Assembly: GCA_002329495.1 (NCBI GenBank) | Contig: DCTH01000172.1 | Span: 7,724 to 16,610 of the forward strand | Length of the DNA: 8,887 nucleotides | Origin: Syntrophothermus sp. UBA1445 | GTDB taxonomy: Bacteria > Bacillota > Syntrophomonadia > Syntrophomonadales > DTU052 | Direction: 5' to 3' | In this document: one piece after another, positions 6,259-8,887 of the stretch | Layout: every line of letters begins with the position of its first letter | Numbering within the stretch: the first letter of the stretch is position 1 | Program-made: the position numbers and the translations under genes | Notes under the pieces: generated by a model | Database searches by the model: none | Seen by the model: only the letters and a program-made list of their open reading frames with translations | What the model was told of the DNA's origin: nothing

Positions 6259-6285
6259 ATAAAGATTTCACCATAGTTTATGCTA
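6255..6285. promoter_or_regulatory. Perfect 9-bp inverted repeat, candidate operator
   Basis: TAGCATAAA (6255-6263) and TTTATGCTA (6277-6285) are exact inverted copies with a 13-bp spacer, 22 bp centre to centre, or about two helical turns. The left arm overlaps the Nudix -10 box, so a dimeric regulator bound here would occlude it. The repeat lies in the only divergent gap of the window, so it could also act on the DUF155 gene, for which I find no clear promoter. No regulator gene is visible nearby. Confidence 0.45.
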
Positions 6286-6337
6286 ATTAAGAAGTGGCAA
6301 CCGTCAAAGCTGAAGTTGGTGAAAGGAGAACGGTATT

Positions 6338-7399
6338 TTGTTGTCCTTAAGATTCTACCGGATTTATGAAACCGGAACCGAAATTGATTTAGACAGACTG
6401 GAAAGACATCTATCTGAAGGCCACAGCATCGCCAGAGCGCGCTTCTCGCGGGTCAAAACCAAATCCATAATTCTGGAAGCACGTCCTCTGCTGTTGCAGC
6501 TTGGCCCAGCCCAGATCCCAACCGAATCAGGTCACCTGACATTCTTAGCCCGGGCCAGGATTTATGATATTGGCACGATCAGCATCTGTTTACACCATGA
6601 AAGTGCTTCCGAAGAACCTGGCACCCTCGAAAAACTGGCATTGCAGTTTGCCGATCAGAGGGGCCTTGATCTGATCTTTACCGGCTTTCTCAGCTCGATT
6701 CAAAAGATCCTTCGCCCCCACCTGGAGTCCATAGCGGTGGATCCAGAATTCTATGAGGATTACAATCTATTCTGGACTGCTGCCCCGGATCCCGAATCCG
6801 ATCCGGTGGCAGTTTTAATGGGGGAAAAAGCTGACTTCAGCCCGTCCATACGAAATGAGATTCTTAAGAACTCCCTGAGCTACAGCAGTGATGACTTTGC
6901 CATTGTATCCTGGGACACTGCCTGGCTCTGTGATCCGGAAGATCCTACCGATCTGGTGGACCTGATAGAATACGCCAATGTTCAGCTGATGCAGCTGCGG
7001 TTCTACGATAACCGGCTCTCATTACAAATGGAGCGGATGTATGATCACCTGGAATCAGCTGATCAAATGCCCAGGTTTCAGCGTATAAGAAAATATCATC
7101 TGATGATGAGCCAGTTAATGGAGGTACACGCAGCGATCACTGAGACCACCGAGAAAATCCAGAACCTTATCAAGATCACGGAAGATGTTTACTATGCCCG
7201 GGTCTATGCTGCAACCCTTAACGTATTGCGTACCAGTCAATGGACGGAGAGTGTACAGCGAAAGCTCGACGTCATTCACCGCAACTACACCATGCTCAGT
7301 AATGAGGTCAACATCCAGCATTCCAATTTCCTGGAGTGGATGATCATCATCCTGATTGCCCTGGAGTTCGCCTGGGCGATCTGGCAGACATTTGTTTGA
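6338..7399 (+). CDS. DUF155 / YagE / RMD1-family protein with C-terminal membrane anchor
   Basis: This 353-residue protein resembles the DUF155 (YagE/RMD1) family. Supporting features are an N-terminal region with RARFSRVKTKSIILEARPLL, a long, mostly helical C-terminal half with charged helices (about residues 205-325), and the characteristic ending HSNFLEW followed by a single hydrophobic segment (about 335-353) at the very C-terminus. This predicts a tail-anchored membrane protein with its bulk in the cytoplasm. Eukaryotic relatives (yeast Rmd1, human RMND1) act in mitochondria; the bacterial role is unknown. The TTG at 6338 is chosen because AAGGAG (6323-6328) lies 9 nt upstream; the next codon is also TTG. 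It diverges from the Nudix gene and converges on the HATPase-GNAT gene. I assign the family from the overall pattern without a profile search. Confidence 0.75.
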   Translation: MLSLRFYRIYETGTEIDLDRLERHLSEGHSIARARFSRVKTKSIILEARPLLLQLGPAQIPTESGHLTFLARARIYDIGTISICLHHESASEEPGTLEKLALQFADQRGLDLIFTGFLSSIQKILRPHLESIAVDPEFYEDYNLFWTAAPDPESDPVAVLMGEKADFSPSIRNEILKNSLSYSSDDFAIVSWDTAWLCDPEDPTDLVDLIEYANVQLMQLRFYDNRLSLQMERMYDHLESADQMPRFQRIRKYHLMMSQLMEVHAAITETTEKIQNLIKITEDVYYARVYAATLNVLRTSQWTESVQRKLDVIHRNYTMLSNEVNIQHSNFLEWMIIILIALEFAWAIWQTFV

Positions 7400-7513
7400 G
7401 TTGCACGTGTCCGGCCTTTTTCAGTCTTGAAGATAATCCCTGTTGCCAGGAACCCGATTTTTGCAGTTACCGGCCGGTTTTAACCTACAATCAAAATGCT
7501 GCAACTTGACGAA

Positions 7514-8887
7514 TTAAATCGCAGCCACACCCAAAGGGTCAGAGCTTCGTATGTAGTCCAGGAGCCTTTGGCCAAACTCGGAGCAGACCTTTATATTATC
7601 ATAGTCAACCGCAACCCCATTATAATATTGCATAATCATAAAATCCCCCCGTTCTGACCCGGGGACTATACCGGTAAAATTAAAACCCATCTGCTGTAGC
7701 TGGTCCGCAATGCAGGGTGTAAAAGAATCTGTGAGATTTAGATGGAGGTCAATCACCTGCAGCTTTTCGCGCTTAACTCGATAGATTACTTCCCGGACCC
7801 GATTAAATATATCACTGCCATAGCGTTGAAAATGAAGATTCATCGTTCCTCTGATGCTGTTAATGGCTGATTTCATGATGGTATCCCCGGTCAATTCCTG
7901 CAGATCGGCGGGCTCTCCGAACATCACTTGAACGTTTAGATTACGGTAGATGGCCGATATCATCTCACGGTGAGCCAGCGGTGGATATAAAGTCTTGGTA
8001 CCGATCGGAACTACAGGTAAAAACATGACTACAGCTGATCCCCTGGTCGTTCGCGTATCGGCTATACCCTTGAAAGACAGACTTTCGTCAAATTCAGCCA
8101 ACCAGAACCCGGTTTCACGAAATCCCCACTTCCACATTGCTTTCTGTGAATAATTGTGAGTCGTTACCGCGTCGGAAATAATACCCCGGATAGACTTTTT
8201 CTCGATCTCTTCTCTAAGAACCATAGCCAGCTTCATAACAGCCCCGGTGCCTTGAAATCTTGGTCTGGTAGCAGCCATGCCCAGTTCGGCCAGACCGGGA
8301 AGATCCTTGTCTAATATCAGGGCCGAATGAGATACTACCTCACCTTGTTGGTTAACCGCTACGGCTGAAATAACCTCGTCAGTCTGATTCATTGCCGCTA
8401 TGCGTTCAGGATAATAAATGGCTTCGTACACATAGGAGTAGCCATAAGCCTCAAAGAAGCAGCGAGAAACCTCGATCGCCTCTTCGGGTTTCATCCGGCG
8501 AATCTCCAGTTCACCAGGATCCACCTTATGAATCTGCTGACCTGTTACCGCTGACTTAATTGTACCTTCGCTCGCCTCCATCAGTTCTGTTATCAGTTTG
8601 GATGGAAGGTTCTTAATAAGACGCGTTTCTTTTCCCTTCTTTCCAAGATTGCGATACTCAATCCGGTCCATGAGCGATTTCATTAAATGACTTCCAAGAC
8701 CGGCCGTATCCGCCGCGGAAAGGGTATCGGCGGCATGATACTCAATCGCCTGTGAGGGGTCAAAGGGAAGCCCCTGATCGTACACTGTAACCACCAGAGC
8801 GGTAGTCTGGATTTCGCATCTTACCTCAAACATGGCCCGTTGTCCCGGAAGGAACGCGTGTTCAATAACATTGGTAACGGCCTCCTC
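7514..8887 (-). CDS. RsbW-like HATPase / GNAT acetyltransferase fusion protein, 5'-truncated by window edge
   Basis: The reading frame stays open to the right edge. The 18 codons before the Met at 8833 read EEAVTNVIEHAF..., the N-box of RsbW/SpoIIAB-type kinases, so that Met is internal and the true start is outside the window. Counting from that Met, the ATP-binding G1 box is YDQGLPFDP (18-26), G2 is AGLGSHLMKSLMDRIEY (44-60), and the end strand is TRLIKNL. A GNAT domain follows at about 109-260, with an acetyl-CoA loop RPRFQGTGAV (190-199) and MWKWGFRETGFW. The remaining 180 residues include a segment (QLQQMGF, GIVPGSERGDFMIMQYY) resembling a GNAT C-terminal half, possibly a degenerate second copy. 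HATPase domains of this class phosphorylate anti-sigma antagonists and bind sigma factors; linking this to acetylation is inference. There is no membrane segment. The gap 7400-7513 to the DUF155 gene shows no convincing terminator. Confidence 0.82.
   Translation of the reverse strand, partial: EEAVTNVIEHAFLPGQRAMFEVRCEIQTTALVVTVYDQGLPFDPSQAIEYHAADTLSAADTAGLGSHLMKSLMDRIEYRNLGKKGKETRLIKNLPSKLITELMEASEGTIKSAVTGQQIHKVDPGELEIRRMKPEEAIEVSRCFFEAYGYSYVYEAIYYPERIAAMNQTDEVISAVAVNQQGEVVSHSALILDKDLPGLAELGMAATRPRFQGTGAVMKLAMVLREEIEKKSIRGIISDAVTTHNYSQKAMWKWGFRETGFWLAEFDESLSFKGIADTRTTRGSAVVMFLPVVPIGTKTLYPPLAHREMISAIYRNLNVQVMFGEPADLQELTGDTIMKSAINSIRGTMNLHFQRYGSDIFNRVREVIYRVKREKLQVIDLHLNLTDSFTPCIADQLQQMGFNFTGIVPGSERGDFMIMQYYNGVAVDYDNIKVCSEFGQRLLDYIRSSDPLGVAAI

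Noticed and set aside
7400..7513. Terminator in the convergent gap between the DUF155 and HATPase-GNAT genes
   Set aside because: The CCGGCCGG palindrome near 7472 and the CCTG/CAGG pair near 7438 lack a proper stem-loop followed by a T run on either strand.
1..8887. tRNA, rRNA, CRISPR array, insertion sequence or phage attachment site
   Set aside because: I saw no cloverleaf, no regular spaced repeats, no transposase-like frame and no flanking terminal repeats. The only long repeats are the ligase paralogues and their 3' ends.

Overview
The window looks like chromosomal DNA from an anaerobic, Clostridia-type Firmicute. The evidence is strong AGGAGG-type ribosome binding sites, TTG start codons, short A/T-rich gaps with rho-independent terminators, and an RsbW-type kinase domain. 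Three consecutive fatty acyl-CoA ligase genes would suit a fatty-acid-using lineage such as the Syntrophomonadaceae. That placement is inference from gene content only.

Positions 1-5593 hold three tandem, same-strand paralogues of an AMP-forming long-chain acyl-CoA ligase. The first is cut by the left edge. The first two are about 86% identical over their shared part (hand count), and the third is roughly 70% identical to them. They are not a tight operon: gaps of about 420 bp separate them. Genes 1 and 2 each end in a duplicated 3' untranslated element of about 135 nt that finishes in a near-identical terminator. The two element copies differ, but several differences preserve base pairing, so this looks like a conserved RNA structure. 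Gene 2 has a possible 11-codon leader ORF in front of a TTG start. Gene 3 has a different, G/C-rich and probably folded leader behind a plausible promoter.

Positions 5594-6337 hold a zinc-ribbon Nudix hydrolase on the minus strand, converging on the third ligase across an apparently bidirectional terminator. Its extended -10 promoter overlaps one arm of a perfect 9-bp inverted repeat. That repeat lies in the 124-bp divergent gap before the next plus-strand gene.

Positions 6338-7399 hold a DUF155/YagE/RMD1-family protein with a C-terminal membrane anchor. Positions 7514-8887 hold a minus-strand gene, cut by the right edge, that fuses an RsbW-like HATPase (anti-sigma kinase) domain to a GNAT acetyltransferase and an extra C-terminal region.

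The ligases activate free fatty acids to acyl-CoA, the entry step of beta-oxidation or lipid recycling. Nothing in the sequence ties the three right-hand genes to that pathway. The most interesting observations are the duplicated 3' RNA element, the divergence gradient between the ligase copies, the HATPase-GNAT fusion and the palindrome over the Nudix promoter.
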